DNA from: an uncultured Dorea sp.
GTDB taxonomy: Bacteria; Bacillota; Clostridia; Lachnospirales; Lachnospiraceae
Reading direction: 5' to 3'
NCBI GenBank assembly: GCA_910588745.1
Contig: CAJURK010000047.1
Location: forward strand, 1 to 23,546
Length of the DNA stretch: 23,546 nt
Below, piece by piece: positions 1 through 8,010 of the stretch. The notes under the pieces were generated by a model. That model was not told the DNA's origin. It ran no database searches and worked only from the letters and a program-made list of their open reading frames with translations. Within the stretch, counting starts at the first letter, position 1. Each line of letters begins with the position of its first letter. The position numbers and the translations under genes are program-made.

Positions 1-221
1 CAGTTGGAAAACTTTTGGAAATTGTCAAGGTGTGCAGCGTTACGAACAATGATGTTCTTATTGCATTTCAGAATAGGGCAAAGGATTTTGAGGATTGTCT
101 TGTTGCCACTTGCGCCAAATCTATACATTGCGATTATATTGCTACTCGAAACAAAAAAGACTTTGAAGGCTTTGATATTCCTGTGCTTACCCCGGCTGAA
201 ATTCTTTTGAAAATCATATAA
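1..221 (+). CDS. PIN-domain protein (VapC-like), C-terminal fragment cut by window edge
   Basis: The reading frame (codons from position 3) is open to the left edge, so only the last 70 or so residues are seen and the start lies outside the window. The fragment contains KDFEDCLVATCAK, then DYIATRNKKDF, then PVLTPAEILLK. This is the typical C-terminal half of a PIN-domain ribonuclease: acidic metal-binding residues in DFED and in the TRNxxDF segment, and a final 'vlTPeefl' strand and helix. In bacteria such proteins are mostly toxins of type II toxin-antitoxin pairs. An antitoxin gene would be expected upstream, outside the window, so the pairing cannot be confirmed. It is unrelated to the flagellar genes that follow and is separated from them by almost 500 bases. 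Confidence 0.75.
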   Translation, partial: VGKLLEIVKVCSVTNNDVLIAFQNRAKDFEDCLVATCAKSIHCDYIATRNKKDFEGFDIPVLTPAEILLKII

Positions 222-518
222 CACTTTTCACGATATATTTTCTTATTATCTGGTAGGTATTCATTTGAATAACATTTTGAACAAAGACAACTGCTATATG
301 TGTAGATAGCGCGTCAGGGAGTATCTGTAATGCTGGAATCTCATTTGCTCTAAAATATAAATCAACGTATTTTGTAATGGATTTTAAACGCTGTAAGTCC
401 AATGACTTTATAAGGGCTTTATGACTGGTTTCTTGTATTTTGATAATGAAAAAATGTATTTTTTATAGGCCGGAAAAAAATACCTTATAAAAATTTAGGA
501 TTTTTTTCAAAAAGGCCT
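222..518. other. Long intergenic stretch without a convincing gene
   Basis: This AT-rich stretch lies between the PIN-domain gene and the flagellin promoter. On the minus strand a frame stays open from about 462 down to 214 and its translation looks protein-like (for example ANEIPALQILPDALSTHIAVVF). It has no ATG and no ribosome binding site; only a TTG at 402 could start it. It may be a decayed gene remnant or chance. Short complementary AGGCC (476-480) and GGCCT (514-518) words sit just before the flagellin promoter. I see no RNA gene and no mobile element. Confidence 0.5.
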
Positions 519-545
519 TAAGTTATTCAAATAATGTACGATAAT
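519..545 (+). promoter_or_regulatory. Putative sigma-28 (SigD/FliA-type) promoter of flagellin
   Basis: TAAG at 519-522, a 14-base spacer, and TACGATAA at 537-544 resemble the sigma-28 consensus TAAA-N15-GCCGATAA. Position fits a flagellin gene, which is a classic late-class sigma-28 target. Transcription would begin near 551 and give a leader of about 160 nt before the ATG at 710. Spacer length is at the short end, so this is a likely but unproven call. Confidence 0.6.
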
Positions 546-662
546 ATAGGTGTCAAGAAGTTTTTGAATTTGTCCAAATGAGTGTACTTTTCTGGATAGA
601 TTGCCGGCATATCAGAAACCCCGTTTGGTTCATATTCGAAACCTTCGCAAATTTTATAATTA

Positions 663-706
663 TGCAGGAAAAAGGAATTTCCTGTAAGCAAATTCAAGGA
701 GGAAAA
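663..706 (+). promoter_or_regulatory. CsrA-site-like hairpin plus Shine-Dalgarno GGA site in the flagellin leader
   Basis: A 7-bp perfect stem (CAGGAAA at 665-671, TTTCCTG at 678-684), extendable by two more pairs to 663-686, presents the hexaloop AAGGAA. A second GGA-rich site, TCAAGGAGGAAA at 695-706, contains the Shine-Dalgarno of the flagellin gene. A GGA in a hairpin loop plus a GGA in the Shine-Dalgarno, about 24 nt apart, is the layout of CsrA targets. In Bacillus subtilis CsrA represses hag translation through two such leader sites and is antagonised by FliW. No csrA or fliW lies in this window. Confidence 0.55.
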
Positions 707-709
707 ACC

Positions 710-1567
710 ATGAGAATTCAACATAATATTACTGCATTAAATGCACACAGAAACTTAACAAACAACAATTCAGCATTAACAAAGAACCTTGAAAAATTAT
801 CTTCTGGTTACAGAATCAACCGCGCTGGCGACGACGCTGCCGGTCTTGCTATTTCCGAGAAGATGCGCGCTCAGATCACAGGTCTTGAGACAGCTAAGAA
901 GAACGCGGAAGACGGTGTTTCCCTCGTTCAGACGGCTGAGGGCGCTTTGACAGAGGTTCACTCCATGCTGAACCGTATGGTTGAGCTGGCTACACAGTCT
1001 GCTAACGGAACATACTCTTCTGGAAACCGTACTGAGATGCAGAAGGAAGTTCAGGCTCTGATTGACGAGATCAAGAGAATCGGCGATACAGCTAACTTCA
1101 ACGGCACAAAGCTGTTCAATGGCGATGTAGATTCTATTAAGCTTCATGTTGGTGAAGAAGGAACAGACGCTAACCAGATTACAGTTACATTTGCAGCAAT
1201 CAACGCAGCCAGCATTTCTGGAATTGATAAGAGCGGTACAGCTACCAATCCACAGGATATTGCTGCGCTTGATATTACCACTGCTGATAGTGCAAAGGGA
1301 GCAATCTCTGTAATCAACGCAGCAATCGACAACATTTCTTCTATGCGTTCTTCATTCGGTGCATTACAGAACCGTCTGGAGCACACCATCAACAACTTAG
1401 GCGTTCAGACAGAGAACATCTCTGCTGCTGAGTCCCGTATCCGTGACGTAGACATGGCTAAGGAAATGATGGCATACACGAAGAACAACATCCTTGTTCA
1501 GGCTTCCCAGGCTATGCTTGCGCAGGCTAACCAGGTACCTCAGGGAGTTCTTCAGTTGTTACAGTAA
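710..1567 (+). CDS. fliC: Flagellin
   Basis: This 285-residue protein is the filament subunit of the flagellum, exported through the flagellar type III system and polymerised outside the cell. The N-terminal D0/D1 region (MRIQHNITALNAHRNL, then LSSGYRINRAGDDAAGLAISEKMR) and the C-terminal D1/D0 region (NRLEHTINNL, AESRIRDVDMAKEMM, ending in VLQLLQ) are textbook flagellin. The variable middle, about residues 140-215, is short and rich in Ser and Thr, as expected for a surface-exposed, possibly O-glycosylated region. The ATG at 710 is chosen because AAGGAGG lies 6-12 bases upstream and the protein then starts with the conserved MRIQHN. The in-frame extension back to 578 has no ribosome binding site. 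The gene has its own promoter and terminator and stands directly before the large modification operon. Confidence 0.98.
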   Translation: MRIQHNITALNAHRNLTNNNSALTKNLEKLSSGYRINRAGDDAAGLAISEKMRAQITGLETAKKNAEDGVSLVQTAEGALTEVHSMLNRMVELATQSANGTYSSGNRTEMQKEVQALIDEIKRIGDTANFNGTKLFNGDVDSIKLHVGEEGTDANQITVTFAAINAASISGIDKSGTATNPQDIAALDITTADSAKGAISVINAAIDNISSMRSSFGALQNRLEHTINNLGVQTENISAAESRIRDVDMAKEMMAYTKNNILVQASQAMLAQANQVPQGVLQLLQ

Positions 1568-1586
1568 TTTCTCAGGGTATAACTTT

Positions 1587-1619
1587 AGAAAGCGCCAGTC
1601 CATTGGATGGGCGCTTTCT
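1587..1619 (+). terminator. Rho-independent terminator after flagellin
   Basis: AGAAAGCGCC (1587-1596) pairs perfectly with GGCGCTTTCT (1610-1619) around a 13-nt loop, beginning 19 bases after the flagellin stop. The run of T after it is short. Its right arm is shared with the next hairpin, so the two cannot form together. Confidence 0.7.
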
Positions 1620-1672
1620 TTCACATAAAGAATAATTTGCTTTATGCGAAAGAAAACGCCCGTTTATTTTTA
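1608..1672 (+). terminator. Second, overlapping long hairpin followed by a T-rich tail
   Basis: Positions 1609-1630 pair with 1640-1661 in a 22-position stem with two mismatches (1623/1647 and 1614/1656) around a 9-nt loop. The tail GTTTATTTTTATG follows. It can act as a terminator and reuses the right arm (1610-1619) of the upstream hairpin. The pair therefore forms two alternative folds between flagellin and the modification operon. Confidence 0.6.
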
Positions 1673-1727
1673 TGTCTATAAACATGCATAAAAACAGATT
1701 CTAAAATTGTCAGGAGGTAAATGCATT

Positions 1728-3749
1728 ATGAATATACAGCTAAGCGTTTCTCTGCTTGCATCTGACAGGCCGGCCGCCCTTGAACGATGTCTGGATTCGC
1801 TAAAACCATTATTGATGCAGGTACCCAGTGAATTGATCGTCATTGTTACCGGTACCGACGCACGCGTGCGCGAAATTGCGTCAAAATATACAAACCAGAT
1901 TATTCCTTTTACTTGGTGCAATGACTTTTCTGCCGCGCGGAATATTGGTCTTAAGGCCGCAAAAGGAGAATGGTTTCTATATCTGGATGACGACGAATGG
2001 TTTGACGATGTGGAAGAGATCCGGGATTTCTTTCTGACCGGCGAGTATAAAGATTACGGCACAGCCTTTTATAAAGTAAGAAATTACTTAAACTGGGACG
2101 GAATCCGATATTTTGATTTCTATGCATTCCGTATGTCTAAGATTACGGCCGCAGTCAGATTCCAAAATCCAATTCATGAAGAATTGGTTCCCAGAATAGG
2201 ATCAGCCAAATTTTTTGAATCCTACGTACACCATTATGGTTATGTTCTCAGTGAAAAAAAAGCCGAATCGGGAAAAACATCCCGAAACATTCCGATTCTG
2301 CTTCAAAATATTCGAAAAAAACCAAACTATATCAAGAATTATCTTCAGCTCATACAAGAATATTATGTGAAGGATGATTTTGACAAAGCGGAAGAATATT
2401 GTAGGAAAGCGCGGAAAATGTGCCGCCAAAAAAAGGGAACCGATAATTATGTCCAGTGGCTTCAAGTATACTGGGCGTATATTCAATGTGAAAAAAGCGA
2501 TACGGAAACTGCAAAATATGAAATCACTTCAATTTTAGAAAAAGAAAAACCATGTGAATTAGTCCGTTTATGCCTCTACAGCAAGCTTCTTCTCTTATGT
2601 ACAAAACTAGAAACACATGAAGAGACATTAGGCTACGGCAGGAAGTTTGAAAACCTATTAGCCTATGTAGAAGACAACCCATACCTTTGGATCGAACAGA
2701 GTTATGGGGATATTAACGAAGGAAAAATTAAAAATACAGAAAAATTATCCATGAACCGGCTTCGCTGTGCGGAAGCCGCCTTACATTTAGGCAATATCGA
2801 AGAAACTATTTATTTTCTTCAACTGCTGCCATGGGGAGACGAAGCATGGTTACAAAAATACTATTCTCTCTTTGACAGTTGGAAGATGCAATATCCGGAT
2901 ATCTTCAAACCCGCTATAGAGAATCTTTCATTTGATAATGCATATCTTCTGTTTCAAAAAGCAATTTTAAATCCGAACATGGAAAAGCAGGAGAAACAAA
3001 CGAATCTCTTATATTGCATGAAACAGACAATCTCTCCATTCCTGCGTCTGCAGATTATAAAGGAAGCCATAATGGAGGACATGGATCTGACAGACTATAC
3101 GGAAATAATAAATTTGGACAATTGGAAGCAATATATGCAGCAGCTTATAGAAGATACCCCTCTGTCAGGACTGACGGAGATTGAAAACGCGGCTAAAAAA
3201 TTAAAAAACACAGCCTTGCCCTACAGCTTTTGGATGGAAAAATACCTCTTGGAGAAAAAACTGATACGCTCACACCTCGCAGGCGAGGAGCTTATGAGCG
3301 CCCTATCAGGCTATGCCGAATGTATCCTTTCCTATTATAGAGGAATATATCGGGAAGAGCTGTTTCAAAAAAACAAGTGGAACCTTCTTCCCGACGACTG
3401 TAAATTTGCGCTCCTTACATCGGATGCATTGAATTACATGGCCAAGCAAAGACTTCCAGAGTCAGTCAAAGCATTGCGGCACGCCCTGCCCTTTTATCCG
3501 GCGCTGACCGGAGCTGTTCACGAAGTAATCCGCTATCTAAAGAACCGTATAAACAATCCGGCTTCTAACGCCGGGGAGGAATTTCAGCGGATTGCCGAAC
3601 AGATGAAATCTACCTTGGCAGCCCTTATTAGACAGCAGCAGTATAAGGAGGCGGTATCGGTAATGGAACAGCTTTGCCGCCTGCTTCCGGAAGATTTAGA
3701 GCTGCTGCGGCTTAGACAGGAGCTTCTTCTTAAGCTAAATGGATTTTAG
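1728..3749 (+). CDS. GT2 family glycosyltransferase with C-terminal TPR-like helical repeats
   Basis: The protein has 673 residues. Residues 1-100 form the GT-A fold start of a family 2 glycosyltransferase: a beta strand beginning IQLSVSLLA, then CNDFSAARNIGLKAAKGEW, then the metal- and nucleotide-sugar-binding YLDDDEWF (DDD at 87-89). The rest is helical with TPR-like pairs, for instance DDFDKAEEYCRKARK and, at the end, QQYKEAVSVMEQLCRLLPEDLELL. GT2-plus-TPR proteins next to flagellin genes often transfer the first sugar to Ser/Thr of flagellin, which is the inferred role here. The ATG at 1728 is preferred because AGGAGG (1712-1717) is 10 bases upstream. A further start at 1707 would place the Shine-Dalgarno inside the gene. 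It is the first gene of the operon. No convincing promoter is seen between the flagellin hairpins and this start. Confidence 0.88.
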   Translation: MNIQLSVSLLASDRPAALERCLDSLKPLLMQVPSELIVIVTGTDARVREIASKYTNQIIPFTWCNDFSAARNIGLKAAKGEWFLYLDDDEWFDDVEEIRDFFLTGEYKDYGTAFYKVRNYLNWDGIRYFDFYAFRMSKITAAVRFQNPIHEELVPRIGSAKFFESYVHHYGYVLSEKKAESGKTSRNIPILLQNIRKKPNYIKNYLQLIQEYYVKDDFDKAEEYCRKARKMCRQKKGTDNYVQWLQVYWAYIQCEKSDTETAKYEITSILEKEKPCELVRLCLYSKLLLLCTKLETHEETLGYGRKFENLLAYVEDNPYLWIEQSYGDINEGKIKNTEKLSMNRLRCAEAALHLGNIEETIYFLQLLPWGDEAWLQKYYSLFDSWKMQYPDIFKPAIENLSFDNAYLLFQKAILNPNMEKQEKQTNLLYCMKQTISPFLRLQIIKEAIMEDMDLTDYTEIINLDNWKQYMQQLIEDTPLSGLTEIENAAKKLKNTALPYSFWMEKYLLEKKLIRSHLAGEELMSALSGYAECILSYYRGIYREELFQKNKWNLLPDDCKFALLTSDALNYMAKQRLPESVKALRHALPFYPALTGAVHEVIRYLKNRINNPASNAGEEFQRIAEQMKSTLAALIRQQQYKEAVSVMEQLCRLLPEDLELLRLRQELLLKLNGF

Positions 3750-3776
3750 GCATACAGAATCGAAAGGAGCAAGGTA

Positions 3777-6404
3777 ATGAGAAGAATACTAAAACAACAA
3801 GTTCTGGAAATAACCAGACTTCTCGACCAAATACACGACGGAATCCGAATAAAGCTTCAGGCTTCCCAAAAAGAAGAAATCCTCCGCCTTCTTGAACAGT
3901 GCCAAGATGCCGCGATCAATATAGGCGAGGCTATCGAACAGGAAGAAGGCGAAGACTTTGTTACCGTTACTTATCTGGAAGAATACTGTGAAACGGTATA
4001 TAGGATATACGAACAGGTACTTTGCGGCCAGCCTGCCGATCCAAGCAAAATATACAAAAAGCTGCGCAAAGACCTAATCCAGATAGAAAACAGCATAAAA
4101 AAGGATATCAAAGTCCATATAGAATTACTGTTTCTTCCTTACAAAGCATCTATGTGGGATTCCCTTGAAAGTATCTGGAAAGCGGCGGACAGCGACCCTG
4201 ACTGCCGGGCATGCGTCGTACCTATTCCTTATTATGAAAAGACTCCCGACGGCGCCCTTGGCCAAATGCATGACGAACAAGATATGTACCCTGACGAAGT
4301 ACCTGTCATAGATTGGCATACATACAATATCGAAACAAGACATCCCGACGCGGTATTTATCCATTCCCCATATGATTCCGGCAACCGTGTTACAACAATA
4401 CATCCAGATTTTTATAGTAACCGGCTAAAAGAATATACCGATTTGCTGGTATACGTTCCTTATTATGTAACACTTGGGATTTTACCGGAAGGACTCTGTA
4501 TTACATCCGGGACACTGAATGCAGATCGTGTAATCGTACAGTCAGAAAGCGTACGGCAGAATTATATACATGCATACAAAGAATTTGAAAAATCAGAAAA
4601 CTGTGAAGGACGGTATGGAACTGCCAGCAAAAAATTCTTGGCTCTGGGGTCCCCTAAATTTGACAAGGTAGTTTGTTCCGAAAAAACACAATTTGAATTA
4701 CCTGACAAATGGAAACGCCTAATTGATACGGGTCATACGCAAAAAACAGTAGTATTTTATAATACCTCTATAAACGGATTGCTAAAAGGAAACGAGCGGT
4801 ATTTGGAAAAACTCCGGTCTGTCCTAAAAACCTTTCAGTCCCATAAAAACATCGTTCTATGGTGGCGCCCTCATCCTTTGAATAAAACAGCGGTTTGTTC
4901 TATGCGCCCGGAGCTTTTGCAAGAATATGAACAGATTATTATGGAATACCGGCAGGAAAATTGGGGGATCTACGACGATACGCCAGACCTTCACCGGGCA
5001 ATCGCATGGTCGGATGCATATTACGGGGACCAAAGTTCTGTTGAAGTATTGTTCCATGCCGCAGGCAAACCCGTAATGCAGCAAGAGATAGACGACCTTC
5101 CGCTTGTATTTGAAAATTTTATACAGGTAGATAACGATTATTGGTTTACTGCTTTTAATCTCAATGGATTGTTCAGAATGAACGCCAAGACATGGAAAGC
5201 TGATTTTATGGGATGTTTTCCCGGTGAAAATGATTGGCTGCGATTATATTTTAATATAATCCAATATAAAAATTTGCTAATCTTCGCTCCATTTGCCGCA
5301 CAGCAGATTGCACTTTACCGGATGGATACTTCCGAATTTATAAACATTCCACTGCATAATCCGCAAGACGCTGAAAAAGAAAATACTACGGGAAATATTC
5401 CGTATGTTGTATACCGTAAGTTCTCAGTTTGCACACAATACGGGGGATACGCCTTTTTCTTCCCTTGTACCTATCCGGCTATTATAAAACTTAATTTGGA
5501 AACCTATGAAACAGAATATATGTATGAACCCCTGAAACAACTAAATAAATTAGCCAAGCGCCCTGAACTCTACTATTTCAGAAAAGGAGTTCAAAAAGAC
5601 AATGTTGTTAAATTATGGTGCGTTGCGGCAAATGCATCTGTTGAATTTGATATGGAAACCTGCCAATTAAACATATGCGGCGCGGCAAATAACGGCACGG
5701 CATATATAGAAGCTGTTTATGATGATGAAAGCTGCTGGCTATTTCCAAAAACCTCCGGTAAAGCTATGCGGAAACTGACTGATGATCCAAGCCAGAACGC
5801 CTTTATCGATTTATCCCGGGGCGGTACTACAAAATATATACCATATTTGCATGCAGTCAATACAGAGGATTTCATTTATGCATTTCCTACAACCGCAGAA
5901 CACGTGCTAAAAATCAACAAGAGAGAAAACCTGGCAGAAGTCTTCCCGTTACTTGATTCGGAAAATACTGGCGCCCCTGCCCTCCCCTCTTCAGACTGGC
6001 GTTTCTTCATTGCCGGGAATTGCGAGGATAAAATATTTGCCTTTGACGCTATTTCGCGCAAATTAATTCTTTATGACCCGGTTTCCGGAAGTATACAAAG
6101 AGAACATGTATGGTCAAACCACGATATTCATGCAGACAATACTTCTTTCCTAAAAGTTTGGGAATTATATTATGAACGCATTGTACAGGAAGAAGAACTG
6201 GCAGTAAAGGAGGAACGCAGGAAAACGCTAAACGCCTATTTAGAATTGTTAGTACAAAACCCATCCGGACTTCTTGCCCTGCTTCACAAGGCAAAGAACC
6301 GGCTTGCTAAAAACGGGGGAATACAAACCACGGGAACCTGCGGCCAGACTATTTATAACCGCGCAAAAAAATACCTGCTGGAAGAACAAAGGAGAACACT
6401 ATGA
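3777..6404 (+). CDS. CDP-glycerol glycerophosphotransferase-like protein fused to a beta-propeller-like region
   Basis: The protein has 875 residues. Residues 1-110 are helical. Residues 115-440 resemble the TagB/TagF-type CDP-glycerol phosphotransferase domain (GT-B fold): SPYDSGNRVTTIHP, LGSPKFD, the hallmark WWRPHPL (362-367) and YGDQSSVEVLFHAAGKPVM near 416-434. Residues 450-775 hold about six to seven loosely repeated beta units, each of the type 'FxFPxxxxxIxKLNLETxE' (examples near 502, 560, 612, 655, 698, 743), suggesting a beta-propeller. The last 90 residues are helical. Family members transfer a polyol- or amino-acid-phosphate from a CDP carrier to a glycan. With the LicC-like gene that overlaps its stop codon by 4 bases, it probably builds a phosphodiester-linked group. 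The start at 3777 has AAAGGAG 7 bases upstream. The true donor is unknown. Confidence 0.8.
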   Translation: MRRILKQQVLEITRLLDQIHDGIRIKLQASQKEEILRLLEQCQDAAINIGEAIEQEEGEDFVTVTYLEEYCETVYRIYEQVLCGQPADPSKIYKKLRKDLIQIENSIKKDIKVHIELLFLPYKASMWDSLESIWKAADSDPDCRACVVPIPYYEKTPDGALGQMHDEQDMYPDEVPVIDWHTYNIETRHPDAVFIHSPYDSGNRVTTIHPDFYSNRLKEYTDLLVYVPYYVTLGILPEGLCITSGTLNADRVIVQSESVRQNYIHAYKEFEKSENCEGRYGTASKKFLALGSPKFDKVVCSEKTQFELPDKWKRLIDTGHTQKTVVFYNTSINGLLKGNERYLEKLRSVLKTFQSHKNIVLWWRPHPLNKTAVCSMRPELLQEYEQIIMEYRQENWGIYDDTPDLHRAIAWSDAYYGDQSSVEVLFHAAGKPVMQQEIDDLPLVFENFIQVDNDYWFTAFNLNGLFRMNAKTWKADFMGCFPGENDWLRLYFNIIQYKNLLIFAPFAAQQIALYRMDTSEFINIPLHNPQDAEKENTTGNIPYVVYRKFSVCTQYGGYAFFFPCTYPAIIKLNLETYETEYMYEPLKQLNKLAKRPELYYFRKGVQKDNVVKLWCVAANASVEFDMETCQLNICGAANNGTAYIEAVYDDESCWLFPKTSGKAMRKLTDDPSQNAFIDLSRGGTTKYIPYLHAVNTEDFIYAFPTTAEHVLKINKRENLAEVFPLLDSENTGAPALPSSDWRFFIAGNCEDKIFAFDAISRKLILYDPVSGSIQREHVWSNHDIHADNTSFLKVWELYYERIVQEEELAVKEERRKTLNAYLELLVQNPSGLLALLHKAKNRLAKNGGIQTTGTCGQTIYNRAKKYLLEEQRRTL

Positions 6405-7114
6405 CTACTGCTATTCTTATGGCGGCCGGAAGCGGAACAAGAATCAGCCGGAAAATACATGGGAATTGTAAATGTACCCTTGATATCGGTGGCATCCCCT
6501 TGATACGTTATACCGTTCAAATGCTTATTGATAACCATATTGATGTACATATCGTCGTCGGTTATAACGCAGAGCATATTGTCGCTGCTTTAGACGGATT
6601 GCATGTAACTTTCCATACAAATATATTTTACTCCATTACAAACTCGCTGGTTTCTTTATGGTTTGCCAGAGAATCCATAGAAGGGGAAATGGTAATCCTC
6701 GGAAACGCAGACGTATATTGGGAGAATACCCTGTTGAAGAAACTAATGGGCGAAACGAGGAATAACGTTATGCTGTGCGATTCAAGCCGGGTGGAACAGG
6801 GCGATTACCTTTTCCGGGTAGAAAACGGCAGGTTATTCGACTTTGGAAAAGGCAATAACTGTTACGGAGCAAATTGCGAATATGTCGGGCTTGCCGCTAT
6901 TCAGGGCGATTTAATCCCCAAATTCCGCAATCGTTTGGACCTTCTGGTCCAGAACCAGCACCATGATTTCTGGTGGGAGCAAGTATTGTACAGTATGGCG
7001 CAGGAAGAACCTATATGGGCAGAAGATATTGCAGGGAATTTCTGGGCTGAAATTGATTTTATAGAAGATTATCACAGAATATTGGAGTATAGGAAGCAAT
7101 GTCACAGGATTTAA
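6401..7114 (+). CDS. LicC-like NTP transferase (CTP:phosphocholine-type cytidylyltransferase)
   Basis: The protein has 237 residues and a single nucleotidyltransferase domain. The nucleotide-binding loop is MAAGSGTR (7-14), followed by IGGIPLIRYTVQ. It then has YSITNSLVSLWFARE, matching the 'N-x-SLWLA' segment of LicC-type enzymes, and ends with the metal/substrate motif FWAEIDFIEDYHRI. Enzymes of this kind activate phosphocholine, phosphorylated amino acids or phosphonates as CDP derivatives. Here it would make the CDP-linked donor used by the preceding phosphotransferase-like protein. The ATG overlaps the preceding stop in ATGA (6401-6404), with AAAGGAG six bases upstream, so the two are probably translationally coupled. 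The exact substrate cannot be read from sequence. Confidence 0.85.
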   Translation: MTTAILMAAGSGTRISRKIHGNCKCTLDIGGIPLIRYTVQMLIDNHIDVHIVVGYNAEHIVAALDGLHVTFHTNIFYSITNSLVSLWFARESIEGEMVILGNADVYWENTLLKKLMGETRNNVMLCDSSRVEQGDYLFRVENGRLFDFGKGNNCYGANCEYVGLAAIQGDLIPKFRNRLDLLVQNQHHDFWWEQVLYSMAQEEPIWAEDIAGNFWAEIDFIEDYHRILEYRKQCHRI

Positions 7115-8010
7115 TATCAGTTATCATTCCTTGTTATAACCTGGCGGGATATACGAGAACATGCATAGACAGCATACTTAACCAGACGTATAAGAATCTT
7201 GAAATCATAGCCATTGACGACGGCTCAACGGATGAAACTCCTTGGATTCTTGCAGAATTTGCCAAAAACGATTCACGGGTCGTATTCAAGCAGCAGAAAA
7301 ACGCAGGAGCCGGCGCGGCCTCCAACCTTGGTATTGAAACTGCCCAAGGTGATTTTATAGCATTTGTAGACAACGACGACTGGATCCAGCCAGATATGTA
7401 TGAAAAGCTTCACACCGCATTAATTTCAAACCATGCGGACATTTCCGTTTGTAATTTTAATTTGGTATATGAAAGTAATACGGATTACTGTTATTCAGCC
7501 ATGCGCAATGAAACCGTGGATATCCGGGACGACGTATACGGTTATTTCTGCCGTTTCTGCGCATGCCCAAAACCGAATAACTACATTTGGACCAGGCTAT
7601 ACAAAGCGGATATTATAAAAAAATCAGGAATCCGATATGAAGGATTCCAGCTTGGCGCAGACACATTATTCAATTTCAAGCTGCTGCCGCATATAAACCG
7701 CGTCGCTTTCATAAAAGACGGGTTATACAACTATGTCCAAAGGGAAAACTCCAGCGTATATACTATGGCAAAGAAAAAGAATATTGCCAAAGTATACGCC
7801 GATGGGTTTGACGCCCTTGCTGATTATTATACCTCCAACGGCCTAGCTGATTTCTGCCGCGTCCTGCAGATACACGCATATACCAGACTGCGCAGCATCT
7901 TCTTCTATTCCAGGCTTGCAGGATTAAAAGACGCTGAAATAGAGGCCAATTTAAAGGAAGCCTTCCGTGGACGCAGAATCTATGACTATCTAACAGGAGC
8001 AGTCCAATGA
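7099..8010 (+). CDS. GT2 family glycosyltransferase
   Basis: The protein has 303 residues with a GT-A fold of glycosyltransferase family 2. It shows VIIPCYN at 9-14, DDGSTDE at 40-46, NAGAGAASNLGIETAQGDF and the acidic DNDDW at 91-95. The C-terminal part (KADIIKKSGIRYEG, LGADTLFNFKLLPH) is typical of the WcaA/EpsH-like branch that adds hexoses to exopolysaccharides and protein-linked glycans. It is cytoplasmic, with no membrane segment. Its start lies 16 bases inside the preceding gene and its stop overlaps the next start in ATGA. Donor and acceptor sugars are unknown; by context it extends the flagellin glycan. Confidence 0.9.
   Translation: MSQDLISVIIPCYNLAGYTRTCIDSILNQTYKNLEIIAIDDGSTDETPWILAEFAKNDSRVVFKQQKNAGAGAASNLGIETAQGDFIAFVDNDDWIQPDMYEKLHTALISNHADISVCNFNLVYESNTDYCYSAMRNETVDIRDDVYGYFCRFCACPKPNNYIWTRLYKADIIKKSGIRYEGFQLGADTLFNFKLLPHINRVAFIKDGLYNYVQRENSSVYTMAKKKNIAKVYADGFDALADYYTSNGLADFCRVLQIHAYTRLRSIFFYSRLAGLKDAEIEANLKEAFRGRRIYDYLTGAVQ

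Noticed and set aside
578..709. In-frame upstream extension of the flagellin reading frame starting at ATG 578
   Set aside because: There is no ribosome binding site before 578, the region is the transcript leader, and flagellins begin with MRIQHN, encoded from 710 behind AAGGAGG.
551..709. Possible cyclic di-GMP riboswitch in the flagellin leader
   Set aside because: The conserved GEMM core words and paired tetraloop/receptor sequences are absent; the only clear structure is the small GGA-loop hairpin.
1645..1652. Sigma-28-like promoter (TAAA 1626-1629, TGCGAAAG 1645-1652) for the modification operon
   Set aside because: The -10 match is poor and both boxes lie inside the long hairpin stem, so the match is better explained by the inverted repeat.
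1702..1707. TAAAAT as a -10 box just before the first operon gene
   Set aside because: Transcription would start inside the Shine-Dalgarno and no -35 box is found at the proper distance.
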